The translations under genes were made by a program, and so were the position numbers. Below the pieces are notes generated by a model, which saw nothing but the letters and a program-made list of their open reading frames with translations, made no database searches and was not told the origin of the DNA. Of a DNA stretch of 64,000 nucleotides, positions 7,972-17,089 are shown piece by piece (within the stretch, counting starts at the first letter, position 1; the number at the start of each line of letters is the position of its first letter). Source of the DNA: Pseudoduganella sp. (GTDB lineage Bacteria > Pseudomonadota > Gammaproteobacteria > Burkholderiales > Burkholderiaceae_D); NCBI GenBank assembly GCA_021323265.1, contig JAJTCO010000003.1, positions 1-64,000 of the forward strand, written 5' to 3'.

Positions 7972-9378
7972 ATGAAACCGACCTTGATGTCCAAAGCCAT
8001 CGCAGCGCTGGTGATCGGTGCCGCGGCCATGGCGCCAGCTTATGCACAACACGGCCAGCACGGCGGCGGCAACAGCACTGCCGTGAAATACCGCCCGGAC
8101 GTGACCTACACCCTGCGCACCGATATCGCAGACGGCAAGCTGGTCTTCGTGAGCGATTCCGGCGAATCCAAGGGCAAGGCCAACCCCACCCTGCGCGTGC
8201 CGGTCGGTGCGGTGGTCCAGATCAACCTGGTCAACGGCGACGGCGCCATTCACGACATCGCTGTGCCTGAGTTCAAGACCAAATCGAACCAGCTGAAGGA
8301 CAAGGGCGCATCGACCGCCATCGTCTTCAAGGCGGACAAGAAGGGTGAATTCACCTACATCTGCACCCTGCCAGGCCACGTGGCGGCAGGCATGATCGGC
8401 AAGATCATCGTGGGCGACGTCGAAGCCAAGGCCAAGCCGCAGGCGGCCGACGTGTCGCAGAACCCGATGTCGGTCGGCACCCCGATCGGCAAGCGCGGTC
8501 CGCAAACCGTGAACGTGAAACTGGACACCACGGAAGTCATGGGCCAGCTGATGGACGGCACCACCTACAAATACTGGACCTTCAACAACAAGGTTCCGGG
8601 CCCGTTCATCCGCGTCCGTGTCGGCGACACCGTGAACGTGGACATGAGCAACGCCAAGGACAGCGAAATGATCCACTCGGTGGACTTCCACGCCGTGACC
8701 GGCCCTGGCGGCGGCGCTGCGGTGACCCAGGCGGCTCCAGGTAGCACCAAGAGCTTCACCTTCAAGGCCCTCAATCCTGGCCTGTACGTGTACCACTGCG
8801 CTACCCCGATGGTGGCCCAGCACATCTCCAACGGCATGTACGGCATGATCCTGGTGGAACCGGAAGGCGGCCTGCCGAAAGTGGACCGCGAGTTCTACGT
8901 GATGCAGGGCGAGCTGTACACCGCGCAAAAGCACGGCACGCCGGGCGAAGCCGAATTCTCGCTGGACAAGCTGCTGGCCGAACAGCCTGAACACCTGATG
9001 TTCAACGGTACGCACGATGCGCTGACCAAGACCCACCGCATGGAAGCCAAGGTCGGCGAAACCGTACGCATCTTCTTCGGCGTCGGCGGTCCTAACGCGA
9101 CGTCCAGCTTCCACGTGATCGGCGAAGTGTTCGACCGCGTCTACAACCAGGGCGACCTGACCTCGCCACCGCTGCACAACATCCAGACCACCACCGTGGC
9201 GCCGGGCGGTGCAACGATGGTCGAGTTCAAGGTTGAAGTGCCGGGCCGCCTGATCCTGGTCGACCACGCCCTCTCGCGCATGGAGAAAGGCCTGGTCGGC
9301 TTGATGCACGTGGTCGGGAAGGAGAATCCGGAAATCTTCAAGACCAACAGCAAGCCTGACGGCGACTCGGGCCACTAA
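7972..9378 (+). CDS. nirK: Copper-containing nitrite reductase with extra N-terminal cupredoxin domain
   Basis: This periplasmic enzyme reduces nitrite to nitric oxide, the committing step of denitrification. Residues 1-25 form a signal peptide ending AYA. Residues of about 35-165 form a separate cupredoxin with a complete type 1 copper set: His in IHDIAVPEF, then CTLPGHVAAGM (Cys, +5 His, +10 Met). Residues of about 185-455 are the two-domain NirK core: IHSVDFHAVTG carries the type 1 His, active-site Asp and a type 2 His; YHCATPMVAQHISNGM carries a type 2 His plus type 1 Cys, His and Met; SSFHVIGEVFD carries the third type 2 His. At 468 residues it is longer than the common form of about 360, as in Hyphomicrobium-type enzymes with a fused cupredoxin. 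GAGAAGAA precedes the ATG. Confidence 0.95.
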   Translation: MKPTLMSKAIAALVIGAAAMAPAYAQHGQHGGGNSTAVKYRPDVTYTLRTDIADGKLVFVSDSGESKGKANPTLRVPVGAVVQINLVNGDGAIHDIAVPEFKTKSNQLKDKGASTAIVFKADKKGEFTYICTLPGHVAAGMIGKIIVGDVEAKAKPQAADVSQNPMSVGTPIGKRGPQTVNVKLDTTEVMGQLMDGTTYKYWTFNNKVPGPFIRVRVGDTVNVDMSNAKDSEMIHSVDFHAVTGPGGGAAVTQAAPGSTKSFTFKALNPGLYVYHCATPMVAQHISNGMYGMILVEPEGGLPKVDREFYVMQGELYTAQKHGTPGEAEFSLDKLLAEQPEHLMFNGTHDALTKTHRMEAKVGETVRIFFGVGGPNATSSFHVIGEVFDRVYNQGDLTSPPLHNIQTTTVAPGGATMVEFKVEVPGRLILVDHALSRMEKGLVGLMHVVGKENPEIFKTNSKPDGDSGH

Positions 9379-9413
9379 GCAGGAAATAACCCGACATTAG
9401 CTTAACCAGGACA

Positions 9414-9437
9414 GGACCCGCCTACGCGGGTCCTTTT
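9414..9437 (+). terminator. Rho-independent terminator after nirK
   Basis: The 8-bp stem GGACCCGC/GCGGGTCC with loop CTAC is followed by TTTT. It lies 36 bases after the nirK stop and upstream of the regulator gene. Confidence 0.85.
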
Positions 9438-9456
9438 GCCATTTCAGGAGAACCAC

Positions 9457-10137
9457 ATGCCAAGCCCCAAAATCGACCCCCGCGAGTTCCTCAAGCGACT
9501 GCCCCTGTTCGCAGACCTGTCGCCGGAGGAGCTGTCGCTGGTGGCTGCCGGCACCACGGAACATCACATCCCGCGCGGCAGCGCGGTGTTCCAGCGCGGC
9601 GATCCCTGCGTCGGATTCCACATGGTCATCTTCGGCCAGGTCAAACTCAGCTTCCTCTCGGCCCAGGGCAACGAAAAGATCGTCGAGATCATCGGCCCCG
9701 GCCACAGCTTCGGCGAGGCGCTGATGTTCATGGAGAAGCCCTACATCGTCACCGCCCATGCGGTGACAGATTGCATGCTGCTGCACATTTCCAAACACAC
9801 GGTATTTGCGGAACTGGCGCGCAACCCGCAGTTCGCGCGCCGCATGCTGGCCGGCATGAGCCGCCGCCTGCATGGCCTGATTTCGGACGTGGAAGCCTAT
9901 TCGCTGCGCTCGGGCAGCCAGCGCATCATCGGCTACCTGTTGAAGGATGACGATGCGGCGGACGGTTCGGAAGTGACGCTGGCGGTGAGCAAGAAGCTGC
10001 TTGCCTCGCGCCTGAACCTGACGCCGGAATACTTCTCGCGCGTGCTGCACGAGCTGGCCGACCAGGGCATGATTGCCGTGAACGGCCGCCAGATCAAGAT
10101 TCTGGATTCGGCGCGCTTGCGCGCGTACGAAGGCTGA
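9457..10137 (+). CDS. Crp/Fnr-family regulator without Fe-S cysteines (DNR/NnrR-like)
   Basis: The ATG at 9457 follows a CAGGAG ribosome site, giving 226 residues; an earlier TTG at 9436 is less likely. An N-terminal cyclic-nucleotide-binding-type beta barrel (PRGSAVFQRGDPC...FGQVKLSFLS...FGEALMFMEKPYIV) is followed by a Crp-type helix-turn-helix (LTPEYFSRVLHELADQGMI). The four-Cys pattern of oxygen-sensing FNR is absent, so it is closer to heme-dependent NO sensors of the DNR/NnrR type. Such proteins activate nir and nor genes through FNR-like boxes, exactly the boxes seen before nirK and norB. Its 3' end overlaps the convergent membrane-protein gene by 44 bases. Confidence 0.82.
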   Translation: MPSPKIDPREFLKRLPLFADLSPEELSLVAAGTTEHHIPRGSAVFQRGDPCVGFHMVIFGQVKLSFLSAQGNEKIVEIIGPGHSFGEALMFMEKPYIVTAHAVTDCMLLHISKHTVFAELARNPQFARRMLAGMSRRLHGLISDVEAYSLRSGSQRIIGYLLKDDDAADGSEVTLAVSKKLLASRLNLTPEYFSRVLHELADQGMIAVNGRQIKILDSARLRAYEG

Positions 10138-11353
10138 ACGCCACCAGCGCCAGGTCAAAGCCCAGGCGCATGCAGGACGCCGCCAGTACGGCGCCGGCCG
10201 GCTGCGCCAGCCAGGCCGGTGCGATGGCAGCCCCCAGCAGCAGCAACACGCTGGCGCCATGCCATGCCAGCTGCACGCGCGGTTCGCTGTCGGGCATCAT
10301 CTGCCGCACGCCCGGCACGTCGCAGCCGGCGTGCTGGCCGTGATACCAGAGCAGGAACGGGACGATCTTGTACAGCATGCCGTTGACCGCCGACATGGCG
10401 AAGCCGCAGATGAACAGCACGCCCACCACCAGCGCCTTGTCCACGCCGCCCGGGCACAGGAACACCAGCACGCTGGCCAGCAGCGAGCCCATGGCCAGCC
10501 ACCAGTACCAGGTCGACACGTCCGCCGCGCGCTTGCGGCGCTTCAGCAGCACCAGGGTGTAGACGGCAAACAGCGCCAGGCACACGCCGACCAGGCCGGC
10601 GCCGATCCATTGCCAGGGCCGGTCCAGCACGTAGCCCGCAGTCCAGAGCGCCAGTCCGCCCAGGCTCATGGGCGGCAAGGCAAACGCCAGCGGGCGCGGG
10701 AACAATTGCGTGGACTGGAACATGGGCACTACCTGGAATACCACGGACACCACCAGCACGCCGACCCAGCCCACCAGGGCCCATGCCGCATGCACGTTGG
10801 TCCAGACCATGGGGCGCAGGCGCACCGCGCCGACCAGGAAGGCCACCAGGGCGGAGCCGATGGCCACCGCGCACGCCAGCGCCAGCACGGCCTGGCGCAT
10901 GCCCGCCACCACCGGCAGCGCGGCGGGCGCGGAGCGCTGCGACAAGGCGCGCGCCAGCACCGCCACCAGCAGCGCAAAGGCGCCAGCCAGCAGCAGCCCG
11001 CCGGCGCGCAGGCACCAGGGCAGCCCGAACAGGAAACCGCCGGCCAGCAGCAAGGCGCCGCTGCCCAGCGCAACCCAGATCGCCGGGCCGAGGGTGCGCG
11101 CCCAGCGCAGTTCGACGCCGGCCACCACGGGCACCATCTGCAGCAGGGAACCCGCCATCACCATGCCCAGGTAGCCCAGCGTGATCAGGTGCGTCACGGC
11201 CAGGGTGGCCGGCGCCCAGCGCGTGGTCATCGCCTCGGCGCCCTGCCACAGCAGCAGCAGCCCGGCCAGGGCACCGAACCAGGGCGCCACCAGCAGGAAG
11301 CGCAGCGGCAGTGCCAGCCCGGGCGTATGCTCGAATGCCAGCTTGCGTTGCAT
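10094..11353 (-). CDS. Twelve-helix membrane protein in the nor operon (NnrS/heme-copper-oxidase-I-like; function unknown)
   Basis: The 419-residue polytopic protein has about 12 predicted membrane helices. Membrane-embedded His residues occur in helix 2 (AVTHLITLGYLGMVM) and helix 6 (NVHAAWALVGWVGV), with further His in GMLYKIVPFLLWYHGQHAG and in AWHGASVL. That arrangement recalls the heme-binding subunit I fold and NnrS-type proteins found with denitrification genes. It starts TGATG-coupled to the DUF2249 gene and is the last gene of the norB-nsrR operon, so a role in NO metabolism or tolerance is likely by context. I cannot assign a reaction. The long high-GC frames on the opposite strand are shadows. 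Confidence 0.6.
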   Translation of the reverse strand: MQRKLAFEHTPGLALPLRFLLVAPWFGALAGLLLLWQGAEAMTTRWAPATLAVTHLITLGYLGMVMAGSLLQMVPVVAGVELRWARTLGPAIWVALGSGALLLAGGFLFGLPWCLRAGGLLLAGAFALLVAVLARALSQRSAPAALPVVAGMRQAVLALACAVAIGSALVAFLVGAVRLRPMVWTNVHAAWALVGWVGVLVVSVVFQVVPMFQSTQLFPRPLAFALPPMSLGGLALWTAGYVLDRPWQWIGAGLVGVCLALFAVYTLVLLKRRKRAADVSTWYWWLAMGSLLASVLVFLCPGGVDKALVVGVLFICGFAMSAVNGMLYKIVPFLLWYHGQHAGCDVPGVRQMMPDSEPRVQLAWHGASVLLLLGAAIAPAWLAQPAGAVLAASCMRLGFDLALVAFSLRTRASAPNPES

Positions 11354-11580
11354 CAGTTGACTTGCGTGATCAGGATTTCGTAAGTGTAGTTGTCGCGCAT
11401 CGACGTGGCGTAGCGGTAGCCGTTCTTTTCCAGGATGCGGTACAGCGGCACCGGCTCGCGGTCGATGATCATGCGGATATGCTGGCCCGGCTGCAGCAGG
11501 TCGAGCGCCTCCAGCACGCGCTCCATCGGTTCAGGCGGCACCATGCCGCACAGCTCCAGGACAATTTCAGGTGCACTCAT
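11353..11580 (-). CDS. DUF2249 domain protein
   Basis: The 75-residue protein contains the DUF2249 pattern: LELCGMVPPEPMERVLEALD followed by GQHIRMIIDREPVPLYRILE. The fold is a small SirA/TusA-like sandwich. DUF2249 proteins often sit with NO-related genes and hemerythrin-like domains, but their biochemical role is not established. Here it lies between nsrR (10 bases upstream) and the membrane-protein gene, with which it shares one base (TGATG), so it belongs to the nor operon. There is one Cys at residue 11. Confidence 0.8.
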   Translation of the reverse strand: MSAPEIVLELCGMVPPEPMERVLEALDLLQPGQHIRMIIDREPVPLYRILEKNGYRYATSMRDNYTYEILITQVN

Positions 11581-11590
11581 GGCAGTTCCT

Positions 11591-11986
11591 TCAGATTAGG
11601 TCCGCCAGGGTGTGGCGGTCGAGATGACCGAGATAGGCCTCGGTCGCCTTGCGCAAGCCATCCTGCAGGCGGCAGGCGCCGCTCAAGTGGCAGGTATTGC
11701 GCGTGGCATTGAAACATTCAACGATGGTGAAGTCGGCTTCGGCCAGGCGCACCACGGCGCCCACCGAAATCGAAGCCGGCGGCAGCGCCAGGCGCAAGCC
11801 ACCGGCCCGTCCGCGCCAGGTGGCCACCAGCCCGGCCTGGCCGAGCCGGTGAGCCACCTTGCGCAGGTGATGTTCGGAGATCGCATGTGCGGTTGCGATC
11901 TCCTGCACGGTCACCAGCCTGTCCTGACGCCGGCCCAGGTACATGAGCAGGCGCAGGGCGTAGTCCGTGTGACCGGTCAGGCGCAT
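11591..11986 (-). CDS. nsrR: Rrf2-family nitric-oxide-sensing repressor NsrR
   Basis: The 131-residue Rrf2 protein has an N-terminal winged helix (LTGHTDYALRLLMYLG, then ATAHAISEHHLRKVAHRLGQ) and three clustered Cys (CFNATRNTCHLSGAC, about residues 91-105), the ligands of the NO-sensitive iron-sulfur cluster in NsrR. NO damages the cluster and releases repression of NO-detoxifying genes. The ATG lies four bases after the norB stop, so nsrR is the second gene of the nor operon and would be autoregulated with it. The candidate operator shared by the nirK and norB promoters is its likely target. Confidence 0.9.
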   Translation of the reverse strand: MRLTGHTDYALRLLMYLGRRQDRLVTVQEIATAHAISEHHLRKVAHRLGQAGLVATWRGRAGGLRLALPPASISVGAVVRLAEADFTIVECFNATRNTCHLSGACRLQDGLRKATEAYLGHLDRHTLADLI

Positions 11987-11989
11987 GGA

Positions 11990-14147
11990 TCAATTCTCCA
12001 GCACGGCGCCTTCTACCGCGGTTTCTTCCCGCTTCGCCTTGCCGATCAGGCGCAGGGCGAACAGGGCGAGGAACACGCAGCCCAACGCGAACACGACGTC
12101 GCCAGGAACACGCAGCCAGACCGCGGTTTCCATGAAGGTGGAGTGCACCACTTCAGGCGAACGGGCGTACCACATGCCCTTCGTGATCGAAGCCACCGCC
12201 TGGTAGATACCAGCCGGGACCAGGGACATGAACACCATCATGGCCAGGCCGATGTTCATGGTCCAGAACATGCCGCCCAGCAGCTTGTCGGACCAGGCCA
12301 GGCGATCGACCAGGCCACGCAGGCAGAACAGCATCAGGCCGATACCGAGCATGCCGTACACGCCAAACAGTGCGGCGTGGCCGTGTGCTGCGGTCATGTT
12401 CAGGCCTTGCATGTAGTACAGCGCGATCGGGGTGTTGATCGAGAAGCCCAGCAGGCCAGCGCCCACGGTATTCCAGAAGCCCACGGCGATGAAGCACATG
12501 ATGGCCCACTTGTAAGCGCCGAGCCACGGTGCGGACTTGGAGCGCTTGTAGTTGCGGTACGCCTCGATGCCGATCAGCGTCAGCGGAACCACTTCCAGCG
12601 CCGAGAACATGGAGCCGATGGCAATCACCGAAGTCGGGGTGCCGGTGAAGTACAGGTGGTGCAGCGTGCCCAGGATGCCGCCAAACAGGAACACGATGGT
12701 TTCCAGGACGATGGCGCTGTTGGCCGAAGCGGCGCGGATCAGGCCCAGGCGGGTGAACAGCAGCGCGATGACGGCGGTGGCGAACACTTCGAAGAAGCCT
12801 TCCACCCACAGGTGCACCAGCCACCAGTTCCGATGGGGTCTTCAGCGCGGGCCACAGGCCACGGCCGAGCAGGAAGGCCCAGAACAGCAGGCCGACGAAC
12901 AGCAGGATCTGCCAGATGCGACCCATGGAAGTGAATTCCAGGCCCTGGTTACCCAGCCAGAAGGCGAAGTCGGTGCCCTTGTGGCCCAGCACGCCCAGCC
13001 AGCCGGTGGCGGTGGAGCCGACCACGATGAACAGCAGCGCGTAGAACAGCACGTTTACGCCCAGCGCCTGGAACTTCGGTTCCTTGCCCGAGATCGCAGG
13101 TGCGATGTACAGGCCCGTTGCCAGCCAGGCGGTGGCGATCCACAGCACGGCGAACTGGGTGTGGATGGTGCGGCTGACGGTGAACGGCAGGATTTCCGCC
13201 AGCGGGAAGCCGAAGAAGCTCTGGCCTTCGACCGCATAGTGGGCGGTGATGATGCCCATGCCCACCTGGGCCAGGATCAGGCCAACGACCACCAGGAAGT
13301 ACTTCTTGGTCGCCTTCATGGAAGGCGTGGCCTTCATGCTGAACAGCGGATCGTTCTTCGGCGGTACCGGATCTTCCTCTTCCTTGTGCATGGAATGGAA
13401 GAACAGCATGCCGGCGATGGCGCCGATCATCAGGATGACCGAAGCGATCGACCAGATGCCTGCGCCGGCGCTAGGCGTGTTGTCGACCAGCGGCTCATGC
13501 GGCCAGTTGCTGGTGTAGCTCAGGCCAGTTTCGCCCGGACGGTCGGCAGCGGCAGCCCACGAAGACCAGAAGAAGAAGCCGCCCAGTGCAGCGCGGTCGC
13601 CTGCTTCGGGCAGCGTGTTCGGGGTCATCGCATACTGTTCGCGCAGCTTGGCGTATTGCGCCTCGTCGCCGAACAGGCCGGTGTAGTGGGCAGCCACGAT
13701 GCGCACCGCTTCGGCGCGAATGGAGGACAGCTTCACTTCGTTGGTGTCGGCATTGTAGGTGTTGGTGCGCAGCTCGGATTTCACCAGGGCGTCAACGTGG
13801 GCCTTCGCGCCGGCGTCAAGCTGGGCGTAGTCCTTGTTGAAGTTCTTGCGCGCAAACAGGTCCTGCAGCGCCAGCGCCTCGCGGTGCAGCCAGTCGGCCG
13901 ACCAGTCGGGCGCCAGGTAGGAGCCGTGGCCCCAGACGGTGCCCAGCTGCTGGCCACCGGCCGACAGCCACGCATTCTGGCCATGCTTCACCTGATCGGG
14001 GGTGTACAGCACTGCGCCAGTGTCGTCGACGACCTGCGCGATAGGAGGCGCTTTCAAATAGATTTCGCGGCCCACCATGCCCAGTACCGTAAACGATAGC
14101 AGGCAGATAATGGCGAGCCACGTCCATAACTTCTTAGTGGCGTGCAT
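11990..14147 (-). pseudogene. norB: Quinol-dependent nitric oxide reductase, broken by internal deletion and frameshift
   Basis: This encodes a qNor-type enzyme (2 NO to N2O, electrons from quinol) in the inner membrane. Frame 1 runs from MHATKKLWTWLAIICLLS to GRGLWPALKTPSE (about 439 codons, ending near 12830). The rest, RNWWLVHLWVEGFFEVF... to the C-terminus (about 279 codons, stop 11990), is in another frame. The intact family has about 36 extra residues at this join, including the FYGAGLMWG...H region, so bases are missing as well as the frame being lost. The HLWVEGFFE metal/proton site and the later heme-ligand helices are still encoded. AGGAG precedes the ATG. It is either a real inactivation or an assembly error. 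Confidence 0.85.
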
Positions 14148-14163
14148 GATTGCTCCTTTTGTG

Positions 14164-14181
14164 GTGTTTCAAATGTATGTT
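14164..14181 (-). promoter_or_regulatory. Motif shared with the nirK promoter (candidate NsrR operator)
   Basis: The minus strand reads AACATACATTTGAAACAC, matching 15 of 18 bases of the nirK site at 7899-7916. It lies between the norB FNR box and the norB start, just after the transcription start expected from that box, which suits a repressor. Confidence 0.45.
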
Positions 14182-14217
14182 TTTAGGCAGAATACAGCCG
14201 CCACCTGGGCAGCTCAC

Positions 14218-14231
14218 ATGATCCAGGTCAA
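14218..14231 (-). promoter_or_regulatory. FNR/DNR-type box upstream of norB
   Basis: The minus strand reads TTGACCTGGATCAT, matching the FNR-family dyad with changes only in the outer positions. Its centre is about 77 bases upstream of the norB ATG. At -41.5 it would set transcription near 14183. Confidence 0.7.
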
Positions 14232-14238
14232 GTGTTGA

Positions 14239-14484
14239 TCAATGACCGCCGCAACCGCCGCAGCAGGTCTGGCTGCGTTGCGCCACAGGCGCATAGCCGT
14301 TTTCTTCCAGGACTTTGCCCAGGTGATGGATGCTGGTCAGGGAATCGTCGAAAGCGATTTCGACGTGGGCGCCGCCGGCCGGCGCGTGCACGCCACGGAT
14401 ACCGGGAACGGTGCGCAGCAGTTCAAGCACGCGGGTGACGTTGGCCGCATCGAGCGCGGAAGCCAATTGGAAAGAGTGATGCAT
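14239..14484 (-). CDS. Small HMA-like protein with Cys-rich C-terminal tail
   Basis: The 81-residue protein has the size and alternating pattern of a heavy-metal-associated (ferredoxin-like) domain: VTRVLELLRTVPGIRGVHA, then HVEIAFDDSLTSIHHLGKVLEENGY. The usual N-terminal CxxC metal site is missing, and instead the C-terminus ends CCGGCGGH. It could be a metal carrier using the tail, perhaps delivering copper or iron to the NO-metabolism enzymes. That is inference from the fold and from its place directly upstream of norB on the same strand. A good ribosome site (GAGGAGG) precedes the ATG. Confidence 0.65.
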   Translation of the reverse strand: MHHSFQLASALDAANVTRVLELLRTVPGIRGVHAPAGGAHVEIAFDDSLTSIHHLGKVLEENGYAPVAQRSQTCCGGCGGH

Positions 14485-14546
14485 TTGTAATTCCTCCTCG
14501 GGGTAAGTTGTGGGAGGAAGTGTAGGCAGAGGCGAACGATCCGTCC

Positions 14547-14560
14547 TTGACGCAGCTTAA
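14547..14560 (-). promoter_or_regulatory. Weak FNR-like dyad upstream of the HMA-like gene
   Basis: The minus strand reads TTAAGCTGCGTCAA. Its right half equals nirK box 2 (CTGCGTCAA) but its left half is degenerate. The centre is about 69 bases before the start codon, a spacing similar to norB. It could be a weak site or chance. Confidence 0.3.
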
Positions 14561-14570
14561 GCTATCGGAA

Positions 14571-14597
14571 AGTGTCTGACCCTGCGGGTCAGACACT
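14571..14597. repeat. GGGTCAGAC palindrome after nrdJ
   Basis: Perfect 12-bp arms AGTGTCTGACCC / GGGTCAGACACT flank the 3-base loop TGC. It lies 13 bases beyond the nrdJ stop and shares the GGGTCAG core with the elements at 4668, 17770 and 26675. It could serve as a terminator for nrdJ, though it has no T-run. Confidence 0.75.
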
Positions 14598-14610
14598 GGT
14601 TTACCGGGGT

Positions 14611-17085
14611 TTAACCGCATCCCCCCATATAGTGGCACTCCACGCAGCGCGTGCACCCGTCGACCTTATGCAAGGCGCGCGCCCCGCACTCCGGACACTT
14701 GCCCGCCGATTGCGCCGGCGCCGCCCCGCCCGCCGTCATGGCCTCCGGCGCGACGTGCCCCGCCTCGCCGCGCATGGCAAACTGCACCGCCAGCTGCGGC
14801 ACCGGCACCTGGTTGCCATAAGCGTCCAGGAAACCGCGCCGTATCAGGATGCGCTGCAAGGTAAAGGCAATCGCCGCCACCTCCGAGTCATGGAACACCG
14901 GCACCTGCACCCCATCCTCGCGCGTCAGCAAGCCGCAGCGCACCGGCCCCTTCTCCCAGGCCACCTCGCGCATATCGGCCAGCGCCTTCGCAATCGAACT
15001 GCCCGCGCGCGCCGCCATCGACAACAGGCGCATGGACGAAGTAATCCACTGCTGCCCATCGCTGCGCTGGTTGGCCGGCATGAAGAACTCGAACGGCCGC
15101 TCGATGCGCACCGGCGCACCCTCCAGCGTGCCGTCGACAGTGATGAAGCTCACGGTCAGGTAAGCGGACTTCTTGCCCTCCTGCGTCCAATACTCCACCT
15201 TCGACGTCACCGACTCCAGCTCACCCAGCGGACGCCCATCGAATCGCTTGCGCAAGGGATCCTCGTCGCGCGGCGCCACGACCGCCGCCGCAGCAGCCGG
15301 CTCCGGCGCCATGCTCAGCACGCTGCCCGTCACGCTGTTCGGACGGAAGGTCGCCAGCCCCTTCAAGCCCGCCTGCCAGGCCTCGGTGTACAGGTCCTTG
15401 AAATCCTCGAACGGATAGGTTTCCGGCACGTTGACCGTCTTGGAAATGGCCGTATCGACGAAAGGCTGCACCGCCTCCATCATGCTCACGTGGTCCAGCG
15501 CCGCCATGTCGAGCGCCGTGACGAACTGCGGCGGCAGCTGCTCCATGTCGAAGCCCATGTGGCGATACAAGCGCCAGGCATGGTCCGCCACCTCGTACGC
15601 ACGCGACGACCCGTCCGGCATGCGCTTGCGGCGCTGGTAGACCCACGAGAACGCAGGCTCGATGCCGTTCGACGCATTGTCCGCAAAGGCCAGCGTGATG
15701 GTGCCGGTCGGCGCAATCGACAGCAGGTGCGAATTGCGAATGCCATATTTGGCGATCGCCTCGCGCAAGGCACCCGGCAAGCGGCGCACGAAGGCACCCT
15801 GCAGGTACTGCTCGCTGTCGAACAGCGGGAACGCCCCCTTCTCCTGCGCCAGCGCCACCGACGCCGTATAGGCCGCATCGCGCAGCGCCTCCGCAATGCT
15901 GGCCGCCATCGCGCGGCCATTGGCCGAGTCGTAGCGCAGGCCCAGCATCACCAGCGCACTGCCCAATCCCAGGAAACCGAGACCGATGCGGCGCTTGTTG
16001 GCGCCCTCCTCCGCCTGCTGCGGCAGCGGCCACTGCGTCGCGTCCAGCGCCAGGTCCAGCATGCGCACCGCGATGCCCGCCACGCGGCACATCGCCTCGT
16101 AATCGAATTCGGCCCGCTCGCTGAACGGATGCCTGACGAAGCAGGTCAGGTTCAGCGAACCGAGATCGCAGCAACCATAGCCCGGCAACGGCTGCTCGCC
16201 GCACGGATTGGTCGCGCGCAGCGTCTCGCAGTAGTACAGGTTGTTCTCCGCGTTGATGCGGTCCACGAACAGCACGCCCGGTTCCGCATGGTCATAGGTG
16301 GAAGCCATGACCTTGTCCCACAGCTCGCGCGCAGCCACGCGGCGATACACCCACATGCCGTCGCCGCGCTGGAAAGCGCCCGCCGCCAGGTCCTCGTCGC
16401 CCGGCTCCACCTTATGCACCAGTTCGAACGCAGCGTCCGCCGCCAGCGCCTGCATGAAGCCATCGGTCACCCCGATCGACAGGTTGAAGTTGCGGAAGCC
16501 CCCATCGTCCTTGGCCGCGATAAAGCGCTCGATATCCGGATGGTCGATGCGCAGCACGCCCATTTGCGCACCGCGCCGCGCCCCCGCCGACTCTACCGTC
16601 TTGCACGACGCATCGAACACTTCCATGTACGACACCGGACCGGACGCACGCGACTGCGTGCCCTTGACCTTGGCCCCGGCCGGCCGGATGGCGCTGAAAT
16701 CGTAGCCCACGCCACCGCCGCGGCGCATGGTTTCCGCCGCCTCGGCCACGGCCGTATAGATGCCCGGCAGTCCATCGGCCTCCCCCGTCACCGAATCGCC
16801 CACCGGCTGCACGAAGCAGTTCATCAAGGTCGCCTTCAGCCCCAGCCCCACCGCCGAATTGATACGGCCGGCCGGCACGAAGCCGTGCTCCTGGGCCCAC
16901 AGGAACTGTTGCGCCATGTCGGCCTGCAGCTCGGGCGCCTCCAGCGCCGCCAGCGCCAGCGCCACCCGGTGCCGCACATCGATGATGTCCTGCTCATCGC
17001 CCTTCGCGTACTTTTCGCGCAGCACGTCCAGCGAAATCTCCTGGGGCGGCATCGGGTTGCCGAACATTTTGTCGTTTGCATTCAT
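14611..17085 (-). CDS. nrdJ: Adenosylcobalamin-dependent (class II) ribonucleotide reductase
   Basis: The 824-residue enzyme makes deoxyribonucleotides using a B12-generated thiyl radical, needing no oxygen. Seen in sequence: [19 protein letters not shown] (substrate and allosteric region), [20 protein letters not shown] (the N-x-C-x-E active-site loop), [10 protein letters not shown], and a C-terminal zinc-ribbon (CPECGARAL...[14 protein letters not shown]) typical of bacterial NrdJ. The ATG at 17085 is preceded not by a clear ribosome site but by a stable hairpin, and further up by an FNR-like dyad. Expression in low oxygen would fit the neighbouring denitrification genes. No cobalamin riboswitch was recognised in the short leader. 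Confidence 0.95.
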   Translation of the reverse strand: MNANDKMFGNPMPPQEISLDVLREKYAKGDEQDIIDVRHRVALALAALEAPELQADMAQQFLWAQEHGFVPAGRINSAVGLGLKATLMNCFVQPVGDSVTGEADGLPGIYTAVAEAAETMRRGGGVGYDFSAIRPAGAKVKGTQSRASGPVSYMEVFDASCKTVESAGARRGAQMGVLRIDHPDIERFIAAKDDGGFRNFNLSIGVTDGFMQALAADAAFELVHKVEPGDEDLAAGAFQRGDGMWVYRRVAARELWDKVMASTYDHAEPGVLFVDRINAENNLYYCETLRATNPCGEQPLPGYGCCDLGSLNLTCFVRHPFSERAEFDYEAMCRVAGIAVRMLDLALDATQWPLPQQAEEGANKRRIGLGFLGLGSALVMLGLRYDSANGRAMAASIAEALRDAAYTASVALAQEKGAFPLFDSEQYLQGAFVRRLPGALREAIAKYGIRNSHLLSIAPTGTITLAFADNASNGIEPAFSWVYQRRKRMPDGSSRAYEVADHAWRLYRHMGFDMEQLPPQFVTALDMAALDHVSMMEAVQPFVDTAISKTVNVPETYPFEDFKDLYTEAWQAGLKGLATFRPNSVTGSVLSMAPEPAAAAAVVAPRDEDPLRKRFDGRPLGELESVTSKVEYWTQEGKKSAYLTVSFITVDGTLEGAPVRIERPFEFFMPANQRSDGQQWITSSMRLLSMAARAGSSIAKALADMREVAWEKGPVRCGLLTREDGVQVPVFHDSEVAAIAFTLQRILIRRGFLDAYGNQVPVPQLAVQFAMRGEAGHVAPEAMTAGGAAPAQSAGKCPECGARALHKVDGCTRCVECHYMGGCG

Positions 17086-17089
17086 TAGA

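Noticed and set aside
12153..14147. A single intact 664-codon norB
   Set aside because: After about residue 439 this frame becomes Arg/His/Pro-rich nonsense, while the true C-terminal norB sequence is in another frame; hence called broken.
14572..17088. 838-codon open frame on the plus strand opposite nrdJ
   Set aside because: It is a shadow of the GC-rich nrdJ codons; no ribosome site and no domain resemblance, while nrdJ itself is fully convincing.
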